Of a stretch of 64,000 bases of DNA, positions 1 to 9,014 are shown piece after piece (positions within the stretch are counted from its first letter, which is position 1; each line of letters starts with the position of its first letter). The stretch is from NCBI GenBank assembly GCA_034190295.1, contig JAXHSW010000010.1, forward strand, positions 1 through 64,000. Direction: 5' to 3'. This stretch comes from Okeania sp034190295. GTDB lineage: Bacteria > Cyanobacteriota > Cyanobacteriia > Cyanobacteriales > Microcoleaceae. The notes below the pieces were generated by a model, which saw nothing but the letters and a program-made list of their open reading frames with translations, searched no databases and had not been told where the DNA came from. The position numbers and the translations under genes were made by a program.

Positions 1-125
1 TCCTGTGGGGGCGATTGGCCATTCGCCCCTACTTTTCAAAAAGACAAAATTGCATAACTAAATGTAGCTGAGAAATATCTTTCTCGTAGAAACAACGGAG
101 TTATTAACAAATAACTATAAAACCT

Positions 126-731
126 ATGTTGTCCAATCGCTCAAATTCCCAAGTCAAAATGAGTAAGTCAGATGTCCATGGAAACTGTTTAACATCTTTT
201 CAGCGTAAACTCTTAGAAAAAAATCTAGATGATAAGTTGCCGTGGCAATATCGTCAGAGAATAGAAATTATGCTGCTAGCAGATGAAGGCAAAACCCAAA
301 GTCAAATTTGTAAAGCTATAGGTTGTTCTCCCGGTACAGCTAGACATTGGATACTTGTTGCTAAATCTGGTCAAGCTCACAAATGGAACGATCGTCCCAT
401 AGGTCGTCCCCAAGAAGTTAACGAACAATATTTAGAACGCTTGAAAGAGTTAGTAACTAATAGTCCCAAGGAATTTGGTTATGTATTCCAGCGGTGGACT
501 GCTAATTGGTTAAGTAAACATTTGGCAAAAGAATTTGATATTGAGTTGAGCGATCGCCATATTAACCGCTTACTCAAACAAATGGGTTTATCGACCAAAC
601 CAAAACCACCGAAAACGGAAGAAATTCCCGGTCAAGATATTAATGAGAAAAAAATTGTCATTCGCGATCTGAACTCAGACCGAAATTTTGACCCATCCCT
701 AGAAATATTAAGTCTCCACACTTTTAATTAG
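126..731 (+). CDS. Helix-turn-helix DNA-binding protein
   Basis: A 201-residue protein with two DNA-binding segments. Residues about 57-76 form a helix-turn-helix (SQICKAIGCSPGTARHWI). Residues about 128-155 resemble the winged-helix segment seen in IS630-type proteins (LSDRHINRLLKQMG). No catalytic DDE domain follows, so it is either a stand-alone regulator or the N-terminal half of a transposase-derived protein. It lies 200 bp upstream of the peptide exporter on the same strand, so it could regulate the RiPP locus; that is inference from position. Its target is not recognisable. Two nano-repeat copies (about 760-778 and 841-858) fill the gap to the next gene. Confidence 0.6.
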   Translation: MLSNRSNSQVKMSKSDVHGNCLTSFQRKLLEKNLDDKLPWQYRQRIEIMLLADEGKTQSQICKAIGCSPGTARHWILVAKSGQAHKWNDRPIGRPQEVNEQYLERLKELVTNSPKEFGYVFQRWTANWLSKHLAKEFDIELSDRHINRLLKQMGLSTKPKPPKTEEIPGQDINEKKIVIRDLNSDRNFDPSLEILSLHTFN

Positions 732-933
732 CTATCAGCTTGAGCGCATTTGGGTACCGGAATGCTCCGCAAACAGCTAGCCTCTTGCAGAGGAACTGCG
801 CACTTCAGCTTTTAGAACTAGGGATGAAAATCCTCTTGTCCGGAATGCTCCGCAAACGAGAGCGTAAAAAAAATGATTATACTGAGTGCTGAGTGCTTCT
901 TTAGTAAATATTTAGTAAATAAAATTTTGAGTT

Positions 934-3657
934 ATGGTTCAAAATGCACCTACTCCTGCTTTGACTCAGGGGGAAATTACTGATGTCTTGGGATATTCAC
1001 TTTCACAAAAAGAAATAGAAAATTGCCTGAAAACATTAGAACATTTGACACCAAAAGTTGGTCAATTTTGGCAAGCAGCAGATGCTCAACCAGGCATATA
1101 TATTGTAACTGTAGGCAAAGTTAGACTCTTAGATAGTCAGGGTGAATTAATTACTACCCTCAATGCTGGAGCTTCATTTGGCGAATCTACCCTATTTCCC
1201 GATTATTCCTTTCAACCCTACTCAGCAAGAGCATCAGTAAACCTCAAACTTTCCTATCTCCCTGGAGAAACCCTTCTTCCACTAATTCAAAAACACCCTG
1301 AAATCCGAGAACATCTTCATCAAGTTGCTCTCAAACTCGATTCTCTACAGAAAAAAGGTGAGCCAGAAACTGCCCATTCCTCCGATGAAAATCTGCCAGA
1401 AGCAAACATAACTGAATATCGGCAACCAGAGGTAAAACCACAAAAAACTATTAACAAAGCTTATTTCCCTAGTCCCACTCAACGAGTAGGTCATCTCTGG
1501 CAGCGCATCACCAGACGCTATCCCTTCTTTGCTCAACAAAGCAGTTCTGACTGTGGTGCCGCTTGTTTAGTTATGGTCGCTCGTTACTGGGGCAAAAATT
1601 TCAGCGTCAATCGGGTACGGGACATTGCCAACGTTGACCGTAACGGTGCTTCACTGCGAGGATTATCTGCAGCAGCAGAAAGTATCGGATATTCCACCAG
1701 ACCAGTCAAAGCAACCCTTGACCAACTAGCCAAACAAAAATTACCAGCGATCGCTCACTGGGAAGGCAAACATTATGTAGTAGTCTATGAAATAACCCCC
1801 AAACAGGTCATCATTGCCGACCCCGCTATTGGTCAACGCAATCTCACTTATCCAGAATTTCAAGCCTGTTGGACTGGTTACACCCTACTCCTACAACCTA
1901 CTGCTTTAATCAAACAACTCAAAAATTCTACTACTCCCTTCTGGCAATTTTTTGAGTTGGTCAGTCCTCATGGACAAGTGTTGCTGGAAGTATTTATCAC
2001 TTCCCTACTAATTCAGATATTTGGATTAATTACCCCACTATTTACCCAACTACTACTAGACCGGGTAGTTGTTCAAGGTAGCACTCTCACTCTAACCGCA
2101 GTGGGATTGGGTTTAGTCATCTTTGGTTTATTTAAGGTTGCCATGACTGGTTTGCGACAATATCTGCTCGACCACACTGCTAATAAAGTACATTTGGCGA
2201 TGATCGTGGGGTTTATTCGTCACACATTCCGACTACCCATGAATTTTTTCGAGTCTCGTTATGTGGGGGATATTATTGCTCGGGTTCAAGAAAATCGGAA
2301 AATTGAGAATTTTCTCACTGGGGAAGCTCTCTCTATTGTGTTGGATTTGCTGACAGTTTTCATTTATTTAGGACTAATGTTCTGGTATAGTTGGAAAATG
2401 GCTTTACTAGCATTGGTTATTGTGCCACCGTTTTTTTTATTAGCACTTATTGCCACACCGTTCCTGCAAAAAATCTCTAGAGAAATATTTGCAGCTCTAG
2501 CTGAAGAAAGTAGTTATCTGATTCAATCCCTGACTGGTGTAAGCACTGTCAAATCTCTAGCAGTTGAGCAAACAGTACGTTGGCGATGGGAGGAATTTCT
2601 CAATAAGTCAATCAGAAAAAACTTTTCTGGACAGGTGATTAGTAACCGACTGCAAATATTCAGCTTAACTATTGAATCTTTAGTGACGACGGGGTTACTC
2701 TGGTTTGGAGCATGGTTGGTGATTCAAGGTGAGTTAACTATTGGGCAGTTGGTGGCTTTTAATATGTTGATTGGCACTGTGATTAGTCCTTTTCAGCGAC
2801 TGACGGTTTTGTGGAATGAATTACAGGAGGTAATTATTGCGGTGGAGCGCATCAATGATGTGATTGATACTGAGCCAGAGGAAGATTTGCAATCTCAAGG
2901 GCGTCAGTATTTGGTAGAGTTACGGGGTAATATTATTTTTGATAATGTGACTTTCCGTTATCACCCAGAAAGCGATATTAATGTTTTGGAAAATCTCAGT
3001 TTTGAGGTAAAAGCAGGACAAACTGTGGCTTTAGTGGGGCGTTCTGGGTCTGGGAAGACAACGATTTCTAAGTTGGTTTTGGGGTTGTATCCGCCTACTG
3101 ATGGGAAAATTTTGATTGATGGTTATGATATGAGTACGATTTCTTTGCCATCTCTGCGCAACAAAATTGGTGTGGTTGACCAGGATACATTTTTGTTTGG
3201 TGGCACTATTCGGGAAAATCTGACTATTGCTCATCCCTCTGCAACTCTTGAAGATATTGTACGAGCAGCAAAGTTAGCGGGTGCTGATGAATTTATTCAA
3301 AGGTTGCCGATGGGTTATGAAACTCAGATTGGAGAGGGTGGGGGGTTGTTGTCTGGTGGTCAACGGCAAAGATTAGCGATCGCTCGTGCTTTGTTAGGAA
3401 ATCCTCGTTTATTGGTTTTTGATGAGGCGACTTCTCATTTGGATGTTGAGTCGGAGCGTATTATTCAGACAAATTTGAATAGTATTCTTCAAGGTCGCAC
3501 TACGTTAATTATTGCTCACCGTTTATCTACTGTGAGAAAAGCTGATGTAATTTTGGTGTTGGATAGGGGGGTATTAATTGAGCAGGGAAATCACGAAGAA
3601 TTGATGGCGAAACGGGGACATTATTATTATTTGAATCGTCAACAATTGGAAAGTTAA
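934..3657 (+). CDS. Peptidase-containing ABC exporter (C39/PCAT, HetC-like) with N-terminal cNMP-binding-like domain
   Basis: A 907-residue bacteriocin-type exporter that cuts leader peptides after a double glycine and pumps the core across the inner membrane. Residues about 30-140 resemble a cyclic-nucleotide-binding domain. Residues about 196-325 are a C39 peptidase with Cys207 (in SSDCGAACL), His280 (GKHYVV) and Asp296 (DPAIG). Residues about 335-620 form the membrane domain. The ATPase follows, with Walker A GRSGSGKT near 702, signature LSGGQRQR near 806 and Walker B LLVFDEATSHLD near 828. All catalytic elements are intact. The architecture matches cyanobacterial HetC-like and bacteriocin exporters. 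It is followed by an adaptor and an isomerase on the same strand, and its likely substrate is the GG-leader peptide at 8405-8587. Confidence 0.93.
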   Translation: MVQNAPTPALTQGEITDVLGYSLSQKEIENCLKTLEHLTPKVGQFWQAADAQPGIYIVTVGKVRLLDSQGELITTLNAGASFGESTLFPDYSFQPYSARASVNLKLSYLPGETLLPLIQKHPEIREHLHQVALKLDSLQKKGEPETAHSSDENLPEANITEYRQPEVKPQKTINKAYFPSPTQRVGHLWQRITRRYPFFAQQSSSDCGAACLVMVARYWGKNFSVNRVRDIANVDRNGASLRGLSAAAESIGYSTRPVKATLDQLAKQKLPAIAHWEGKHYVVVYEITPKQVIIADPAIGQRNLTYPEFQACWTGYTLLLQPTALIKQLKNSTTPFWQFFELVSPHGQVLLEVFITSLLIQIFGLITPLFTQLLLDRVVVQGSTLTLTAVGLGLVIFGLFKVAMTGLRQYLLDHTANKVHLAMIVGFIRHTFRLPMNFFESRYVGDIIARVQENRKIENFLTGEALSIVLDLLTVFIYLGLMFWYSWKMALLALVIVPPFFLLALIATPFLQKISREIFAALAEESSYLIQSLTGVSTVKSLAVEQTVRWRWEEFLNKSIRKNFSGQVISNRLQIFSLTIESLVTTGLLWFGAWLVIQGELTIGQLVAFNMLIGTVISPFQRLTVLWNELQEVIIAVERINDVIDTEPEEDLQSQGRQYLVELRGNIIFDNVTFRYHPESDINVLENLSFEVKAGQTVALVGRSGSGKTTISKLVLGLYPPTDGKILIDGYDMSTISLPSLRNKIGVVDQDTFLFGGTIRENLTIAHPSATLEDIVRAAKLAGADEFIQRLPMGYETQIGEGGGLLSGGQRQRLAIARALLGNPRLLVFDEATSHLDVESERIIQTNLNSILQGRTTLIIAHRLSTVRKADVILVLDRGVLIEQGNHEELMAKRGHYYYLNRQQLES

Positions 3658-3665
3658 AAATCTCA

Positions 3666-4395
3666 ATTCAAAAGTCAAAAGTCAAAAGTCAAAAGTAAGA
3701 TTTTAGAGGTTTCAATTGGAAAGTCAAAAGTCAAAAGTCAAAAGTAAGATTTTAGGGGCTTCAAATGAAAAGTCAAAAGTCAAAAGTAAGATTTTAGAGG
3801 TTTTAAATTTCAATTCAAAAGTCAAAATTCAAAATTCAAAAGTAAGATTTTAGGGGTTTCAAATGAAAAGTCAAAATTCAAAAGTTAAAATTCAAAAGTT
3901 AAATTTTATGGGCTTCAAATAAAAAGTCAAAATTCAAAAGTAAGATTTTAGGGGTTTCAAATTTCAATTCAAAAGTCAAAAGTAAGATTTTAGGGGTTTC
4001 AAATTTCAATTCAAAAGTCAAAAGTCAAAAGTCAAAAGTAAGATTTTAGAGGTTTTAATTGAAAAGTCAAAAGTCAAAAGTAAGATTTTAGGGGTTTCAA
4101 ATGAAAAGTCAAAATTCAAAAGTCAAAATTCAAAAGTAAGATTTTAGGGGCTTCAAATGAAAAGTTAAAAGTAAAAAGTAAGATTTTATGGGCTTCAAAT
4201 GAAAAGTTAAAATTCAAAAGTTAAAATTCAAAAGTTAAATTTTATGGGCTTCAAATGAAAAGTCAAAAGCCAAAAGTCAAAAGTAGGATATTAGGGGGGT
4301 TTCAATTGGAAAGTTAAAAGTCAAAAGTCAGATATTAGAGGTTTCAATTGAAAAGTTAAAAGTCAAAAGTCAAAAGTCAAAAGTAAGATTTTAGG
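3666..4395 (+). repeat. A-rich tandem repeat array between exporter and adaptor genes
   Basis: About 730 bp built from the heptamer AAAAGTC (and AAAATTC), interrupted every 50-70 bp by a TAAGATTTTAGGGGTTTCAAA-like spacer, at least 12 times. No ORF crosses it. It separates the exporter (ends 3657) from its adaptor (starts 4462), so co-transcription would need read-through of this block. Heptamer repeats of this sort (short tandem repeated repetitive sequences) are common in filamentous cyanobacteria. The same heptamer recurs at 16180-16290, 22627-22670 and 60376-60665. Confidence 0.9.
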
Positions 4396-4461
4396 GTTTT
4401 GAAACCTGAACCGAGAGATTTAAAAGCCAAACCTAAACTGAACTGATAACTGATAAAAATC

Positions 4462-6510
4462 ATGCCACAACAATTCAATTTAACAGTAGAGTCAAACGGT
4501 CATAAACCTTTAGACACCGACTTAGTAACACTAGAAAAAAGTTTAAATAACTCCAAAACTTCAGACCCAGAAGTGACCAAACTAGATACAAATACATCTG
4601 TTGATGATTGGTCTTTTGCTACTAAAGAATTATTAGATGCTTTACCTCAACGTTGGACGCGAGGATTACTATATCTTTTAATAATATTTGTAGCGATCGC
4701 TCTCCCTTGGGGAATGTTTTCTAAAGTAGATGAAACTGGTACAGCTAGAGGGCGTTTAGAACCTCAAGGTGGTACTCTTAAACAAGAGTTAAATTTAACA
4801 TTTACGGCTGCAACAGTTTATACACAAACCGCAAAAGTTGAGAAAGTTTATGTTAAAGAAGGAGACAAAATTGAAGCTGGAGATATTTTAATAGAATTAG
4901 AATCTCGCCCTATTCGCGACCGACTTAGTAAACTGAATATTCAACTGCAAAGTCAACAAAATAGACTCAGTAAAATTGAACAACAAAAAGGTCAATTAGA
5001 AACTGAACTTCGTACCCAAGAACGACAAAATAAATCGCAAAAATTAGAAAAAGTAGCTCAGGTAGAACAAGCACGACGTAATTTTCAGTCTCTGAAGACA
5101 ATGTACAATTTACAGGAACAAGAAAAACTAGCACAAGTTCATCAAGCACAACAAAATCTTGAAGCTCTTAGAAGAACATTAAACTTACAGGAACAAGAAA
5201 AATTAGCACAAGTTCATCAAGCACAACAAAATCTGGAAGCTCTTAGAAGAACATTAAATTTACAGAGGGAAGAAAAGCTAGCACAAGTTCATCAAGCACA
5301 ACAAAATTTAGAAGCTGCTAGGAGAATATTAAATTTACAAAGGGAAGAAAAATCAGCTCAAGTTAATCAAGCAAAACAACAGTTAGACGATAGTAATACT
5401 GCTTATAAATTAGCAGAAATTCGCTGGCAAAAATCTCTCAGAGAAGTTGAACGTTATCGTAATCTTTGGGAACAGGGTGCAGTTACAGAAATTCAGGTAG
5501 TTGAAAAGGAGGATATAGGAGAAGAAAGACAAAGAATATGGGAACAAAGTCAAGCAGACCGGGAACAGGCAAAACTACAAATAGAAGAGCAAGAAGGTAG
5601 TTACGACCGGGTTATTCATCAAGCAGAAGCAGATATTGAACAAGCAGAATTACGTTTAACAGAACAAAAAGGTAGTTATGAAAGAATTATTAATCAAGCA
5701 GAAGCGGATATTAAACAAGCAGAATTACGTTTAGCAGAACAAAAAGGTAGTTATGAAAGAACAATTAATCAAGCAGAAGCAGATATTGAGCAAGCAGAGT
5801 TACGTTTAGCAGAACAAAAGAGTAGTTATGAAAGAACAATTAATCAAGCAAAAGCAGATATTGAGCAAGCAGAATTACGTTTAACAGAACAAGAAAATAG
5901 CTCTCAAACTATTACTCATTCTGGAGATATTGCCATGTCAAAAATCAAAGAACAACTTAAGAATATGGATAGTCAAATTATTAGTATTCAGGGAGAAATT
6001 GCTCAGACAAAGAAAGAGATTGATTCTTTAAATTTTGAGTTAGAGCAACGAGTAGTTAGGGCGCAACAAGGAGGCATTATTTTTAATTTGCCCATTGAAG
6101 GTGTGGGAGATGTCGTGCAACAAGGAGAAATGATTGTAGAAGTATCACCACAAGGTAAAAATCTTTTATTGAAGGCAGAAATGGCAACTTCAGAAAGTGG
6201 TTCATTAAAGAAAGGAATGGAGGTAAAAATGAAATTTGATGCTTATCCTTTTCAGGATTATGGTGTAATAGAGGGAACCTTGAAAAAGATTTCTCCTACT
6301 TCACAAGTGCAGGAGACTTCTCAGGGGAATGTGGCAATTTATGAGTTAGAAATTGAATTGAATGAGACTTGTATTCCTACTGCTAATGAGTGTATTGCTT
6401 TGCGTCCTGGAGATACAGCAACGGCAGAAGTTGTTGTGCGTCAGCGTCGTCTGATTGATTTTATTCTTGACCCATTTAAGAAGTTACAAAAAGGAGGTTT
6501 AGAGTTGTAG
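4462..6510 (+). CDS. HlyD-family periplasmic adaptor with repeat-expanded coiled coil
   Basis: A 682-residue membrane-fusion protein that would connect the upstream ABC exporter to the outer membrane. A single membrane segment lies at about 68-86 (LLYLLIIFVAIALPWGMF). A biotinyl-lipoyl half-motif follows (VYVKEGDKIEAGDILIELES), then a very long alpha-helical hairpin, then the second half-motif (GVGDVVQQGEMIVEVSP) and a beta-barrel tail. The helical hairpin contains two sets of near-identical 25-residue repeats, one around LAQVHQAQQNLEALRR (about 5100-5350) and one around INQAEADIEQAELRLAEQ (about 5580-5900). These are also DNA tandem repeats with a 75-bp period. The gene is intact and longer than typical HlyD proteins because of them. 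Its position supports a role in peptide export. Confidence 0.9.
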   Translation: MPQQFNLTVESNGHKPLDTDLVTLEKSLNNSKTSDPEVTKLDTNTSVDDWSFATKELLDALPQRWTRGLLYLLIIFVAIALPWGMFSKVDETGTARGRLEPQGGTLKQELNLTFTAATVYTQTAKVEKVYVKEGDKIEAGDILIELESRPIRDRLSKLNIQLQSQQNRLSKIEQQKGQLETELRTQERQNKSQKLEKVAQVEQARRNFQSLKTMYNLQEQEKLAQVHQAQQNLEALRRTLNLQEQEKLAQVHQAQQNLEALRRTLNLQREEKLAQVHQAQQNLEAARRILNLQREEKSAQVNQAKQQLDDSNTAYKLAEIRWQKSLREVERYRNLWEQGAVTEIQVVEKEDIGEERQRIWEQSQADREQAKLQIEEQEGSYDRVIHQAEADIEQAELRLTEQKGSYERIINQAEADIKQAELRLAEQKGSYERTINQAEADIEQAELRLAEQKSSYERTINQAKADIEQAELRLTEQENSSQTITHSGDIAMSKIKEQLKNMDSQIISIQGEIAQTKKEIDSLNFELEQRVVRAQQGGIIFNLPIEGVGDVVQQGEMIVEVSPQGKNLLLKAEMATSESGSLKKGMEVKMKFDAYPFQDYGVIEGTLKKISPTSQVQETSQGNVAIYELEIELNETCIPTANECIALRPGDTATAEVVVRQRRLIDFILDPFKKLQKGGLEL

Positions 6511-6795
6511 AAATAATTAATAATTGACAATTACAGCGGGTTCCACCAGGCGTGAGGTACACCCCGAAGCGAGCAAGATGCTCGCACTGGGAACATTTAA
6601 TTTTTCATATCTGTACTTCATATACTTGGAATTTGCTGTAACTAGCGCTGCGAGAATTGGAAATTGTCACTATTGGTCTGTCAAGATTTAATTTTTCACC
6701 AGTGGGAGCATCCTGTTTCCTGGGGCGAACATTCTGTTCCCTGGGGTGAACATTCTGTTTCCTTGCGTGAGCGAGACGCTCACATTACACATAAT

Positions 6796-6886
6796 CAGGA
6801 CTTACGCAAATTAACTTTTAAAGCACCATCTGTAGGGGCGAATGGCATTTTCCCTCGCTATATGTAGAGTCTCTGCGTAAGTCCTG
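6796..6886. mobile_element. Family C miniature inverted-repeat element
   Basis: A 91-bp element with terminal inverted repeats CAGGACTTACGCA / TGCGTAAGTCCTG and the internal sequence TGTAGGGGCGAATGGCATT. It has no ORF. At least seven related copies are in this window. Lack of coding capacity points to mobilisation by a transposase elsewhere in the genome, which is an inference. Confidence 0.75.
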
Positions 6887-6894
6887 ATAATTAA

Positions 6895-7056
6895 AAGTCA
6901 TCTTTGAGATGACTTGAGCTATTAGCCAAGGATTTTAATCCTTAGCGGGTTATCGGGTCATCAGTTTGATAACTGGTTGGCAGGTATGGGGGAATCACTC
7001 ACCCGCCAAGAAATTCATTTCTTGGCTAATAGCAAAAGTCATCTTTAGATGACTCT
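6895..7056. other. Multi-hairpin structured element
   Basis: Two nearly identical hairpins (AGTCATCTTTGAGATGACT at the left, AGTCATCTTTAGATGACT at the right) flank a perfect 13-bp stem, GCTATTAGCCAAG at 6918-6930 pairing with CTTGGCTAATAGC at 7021-7033. Inside the stem are further inverted repeats: AAGGATT/AATCCTT, GTTATC/GATAAC and CGGGT/ACCCG. This could be a structured RNA, a palindromic mobile end or a regulatory leader of the isomerase gene. I do not recognise the family. Confidence 0.45.
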
Positions 7057-7287
7057 TGATACTCATTTGTTTCAATTAACCAGCTATCAGCTTTTCGTGA
7101 TAGTCATGCTGCGCAAACAGTATTTAGCTGGAGCGCTAAAAATTCAAGGGTTTAAGTCCCCCACGCTTATTTGAAAAATTAGTGGTGCGCCTTTTATGGG
7201 GTATTCAAACCCCCATTATACACCTTGAGAAGCTGATGGCTGAAATGCTGAGTGCTGAGTGCTACTTCAATTAATAGGAGAAAAACC

Positions 7288-8049
7288 ATGTCACAATCTA
7301 TCACTATTACTGCTGAAGATATTCTGAACCAAGTCAAGCTATCCTTAAAAACCTCTGAGCTTACAGAAGGGATTATTACTCGCAAGATTGTTATGGATGC
7401 AGCTCAGGAAGCAGGTATAAAAGTAGAGACTGAAGAACTTCAGAAAGCAGCAGATACTATGAGGTTTGTCAATAAACTTCATAGCGCCCAAGAAACTTTT
7501 GCTTGGTTGGAAAAACATTGTTTGTCTGTAGATGATTTAGAAGAAGTTGCCTATATAAGTATTGCTTCTCAAAAATTGGCTGCTCATCTGTTTGCAGATA
7601 AGGTTGAGCCATATTTTTATGAAAATCAATTGAATTATGCTGGTGTGGTGATGTATGAGGTAGTTTTGGATGATGAAGATTTAGCGATGGAATTATTCTA
7701 TGCTATTCAGGAAGGGGAAACAAGTTTCTATGATGTTGCTCATCAATACATCGAAAATAAAGAGTTACGTCGTCAGGGGGGATATCGAGGGGTATTGTCT
7801 CGTAAAGATTTGAAACCAGAAATTTCTGCTGCTGTTTTTGCGGCTCAACCTCCCCAGATGATTAAACCTATTGTGACTTCTAAGGGAGTGCATTTGATTT
7901 TTGTGGAGGAGATTATTTCAGCAGAGTTAGATAATAAGTTGCGCTCTCAGATTTCTTCAGAGTTATTTGGTGAGTGGGTTAAGAAGCAAGTTGAGTCGGT
8001 TGAAGTTGTGACGAGTCTAGAATCAAATGGCAAAGCTATTTCCGCATAG
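7288..8049 (+). CDS. Parvulin-type peptidyl-prolyl isomerase of the exporter cluster
   Basis: A 253-residue protein. The start at 7288 has a good ribosome site (AGGAG, 7276-7280). The N-terminal half is helical, as in SurA/PrsA-type proteins. The C-terminal part (about residues 120-225) resembles the parvulin rotamase domain, with the spaced motifs GGYRGVLSRKDL, IKPIVTSKGVHLIFVEE and an Ala/Phe-rich turn between them. There is no signal peptide, so it probably acts in the cytoplasm. Such isomerases are commonly found beside HlyD/PCAT genes in cyanobacterial peptide clusters. A role in keeping the precursor export-competent is inference. A terminator lies downstream at 8263-8318. Confidence 0.75.
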   Translation: MSQSITITAEDILNQVKLSLKTSELTEGIITRKIVMDAAQEAGIKVETEELQKAADTMRFVNKLHSAQETFAWLEKHCLSVDDLEEVAYISIASQKLAAHLFADKVEPYFYENQLNYAGVVMYEVVLDDEDLAMELFYAIQEGETSFYDVAHQYIENKELRRQGGYRGVLSRKDLKPEISAAVFAAQPPQMIKPIVTSKGVHLIFVEEIISAELDNKLRSQISSELFGEWVKKQVESVEVVTSLESNGKAISA

Positions 8050-8065
8050 CTTCACTGGAGTAGTT

Positions 8066-8178
8066 ATATCATGTTCGGATAATCAGTTATAAAAAACCTT
8101 ATCTCTTTGAATCTTTCTTTTCCTTCTGCCTTCTGCCTTCCTTTCTCCAAAGTATAAGTATTCAACCGAACATGATAT
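8066..8178. mobile_element. Family B miniature element
   Basis: A 113-bp element with terminal inverted repeats ATATCATGTTCGGATAA / ATTCAACCGAACATGATAT and a low-complexity pyrimidine-rich middle. The middle differs between copies while the ends stay conserved. It sits just after the isomerase stop codon. Confidence 0.7.
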
Positions 8179-8262
8179 TATAGGGTTGGGGGTGGAGATC
8201 GCTTTAATATTGTTGCCCTCAACAACGCTCCTTCCCACTCCTGAGTCAAACCCAGGTCAATA

Positions 8263-8318
8263 AAAAATATCACCCAGTTGAGCATCACTTTTGCGACTGG
8301 ATGATATCTTTTTTTTGT
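8263..8318. terminator. Bidirectional intrinsic terminator
   Basis: An inverted repeat (ATATCACCCAGTTG / CGACTGGATGATAT, 8268-8281 and 8295-8308) is flanked by an A-run (8263-8268) and eight T (8310-8317). It sits between two convergent genes, the + strand isomerase and the - strand precursor peptide, so it can end both transcripts. Confidence 0.75.
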
Positions 8319-8404
8319 TTATATCAAGTCACCATCAAATCTATTGGGTGACTATTTTTATCTGATTAAATCTATTCGCTCAAGCTGACTTTTACTTATT
8401 CTTA

Positions 8405-8587
8405 TCACCAGCAAATAGTGATAGAAATTCTTCTTGTTTTCTTGGTGTTAAAGCAAATACTTACACTCCCAGCTCCTCCTAATGTATTCATCATTTCTTC
8501 CTCAGTCAAATCATTGAGATAGCTCTCAGAATCTAAGAACAAGTCAGCACCAGCAGGACGTAAATCAGAGATGTTAATGTTAGGCAT
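8405..8587 (-). CDS. Putative RiPP precursor peptide with double-glycine leader
   Basis: A 60-residue peptide with a strong ribosome site (AAGGAG about 10 bp upstream). Residues 1-38 look like a cyanobacterial bacteriocin leader: ISDLRPAGADLFLDSESYL, an acidic helix, then EEEMMNTLGG ending at Gly37-Gly38, a C39 cleavage site. The putative core (39-60) is small, basic and rich in modifiable residues: Ser41, Ser43, Thr48, Thr51, Ser55, Thr57, Cys45 and Cys59, ending in Trp60. Cys45 and Cys59 each have Ser/Thr just before them, suiting two lanthionine-type rings. A different frame just after the GG reads TPRKQEEFLSLFAGDKNK to a stop, so a small frameshift in the core cannot be excluded. It belongs with the exporter at 934 and the enzymes at 9709-12316. 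Confidence 0.72.
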   Translation of the reverse strand: MPNINISDLRPAGADLFLDSESYLNDLTEEEMMNTLGGAGSVSICFNTKKTRRISITICW

Positions 8588-8668
8588 TTTTCGGTTACTC
8601 CTTAAGAAAATTAGTAGATCGATTTTGTTGATTTGGAATTAGACTTGCTTTTGTCTCTTTCCATTTAT

Positions 8669-8697
8669 ATTATTGCCTGACTTTTCTTATGGTGCAA
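8669..8697 (-). promoter_or_regulatory. Candidate promoter of the precursor peptide
   Basis: Read on the - strand, TTGCAC (8692-8697) is followed after 17 bp by AATAAT (8669-8674), about 80 bp before the start codon. It fits a sigma-70-like promoter loosely. A leftward terminator at 8892-8922 separates the peptide gene from the enzymes, so it needs its own promoter. Confidence 0.35.
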
Positions 8698-8891
8698 GGG
8701 TTTTAACAACTTAAAACTGCATCTAACTAACACAATTATGTCTCAAATTTTAGAGAAATAATCGTCTATATTGAGTAAAAGTTAGCTAAAAAGAAGTTAA
8801 TTTAGTCTAAACAGATAATTGTTGAAGAAATAACTAACACAATTATGTCTTTTTTGATTTTCTGATGGTATTGAACCACAATAAAAGTCAC

Positions 8892-8922
8892 AAAAAAACA
8901 GCTCCATTAGATTATGGAGCTG
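8892..8922 (-). terminator. Leftward intrinsic terminator
   Basis: A hairpin CAGCTCCAT / ATGGAGCTG (8899-8907 and 8914-8922) is followed, on the - strand, by seven T (8892-8898). It would end transcripts coming from the HopA1/kinase genes before they reach the precursor gene. Confidence 0.65.
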
Positions 8923-9014
8923 AACTGAAACATTATTATTGAAAATAGTGTAGGTTGGGTTGACGTTCGCGTAAGCGTTGCGGAGCAAAGGAAACCCAAC
9001 ACATACAAGTCATT

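Larger units (their letters stand above)
6511..7287. other. Intergenic region with repeats and palindromes
   Basis: No convincing gene. It holds short repeats of GCGAGCAAGATGCTCGC type (about 6560-6785), a family C element (6796-6886), a multi-hairpin block (6895-7056), and an approximately 110-bp stretch ending in CAAGGGTTTAAGTCCCCCAC. That last part resembles the AATTCAAGGTTAAAGTCCC sequence near 40660 upstream of a tnpB relic, so it may be an IS200/IS605 end remnant. Confidence 0.5.

Noticed and set aside
6664..6867. Short + strand ORF with repeated SVPWGEH
   Set aside because: It consists of non-coding repeats and part of a family C element.
7140..7190. tRNA-like GGGTTTAAGTCCCCC
   Set aside because: No acceptor or anticodon arms can be built around it; more likely an IS200/IS605 end.
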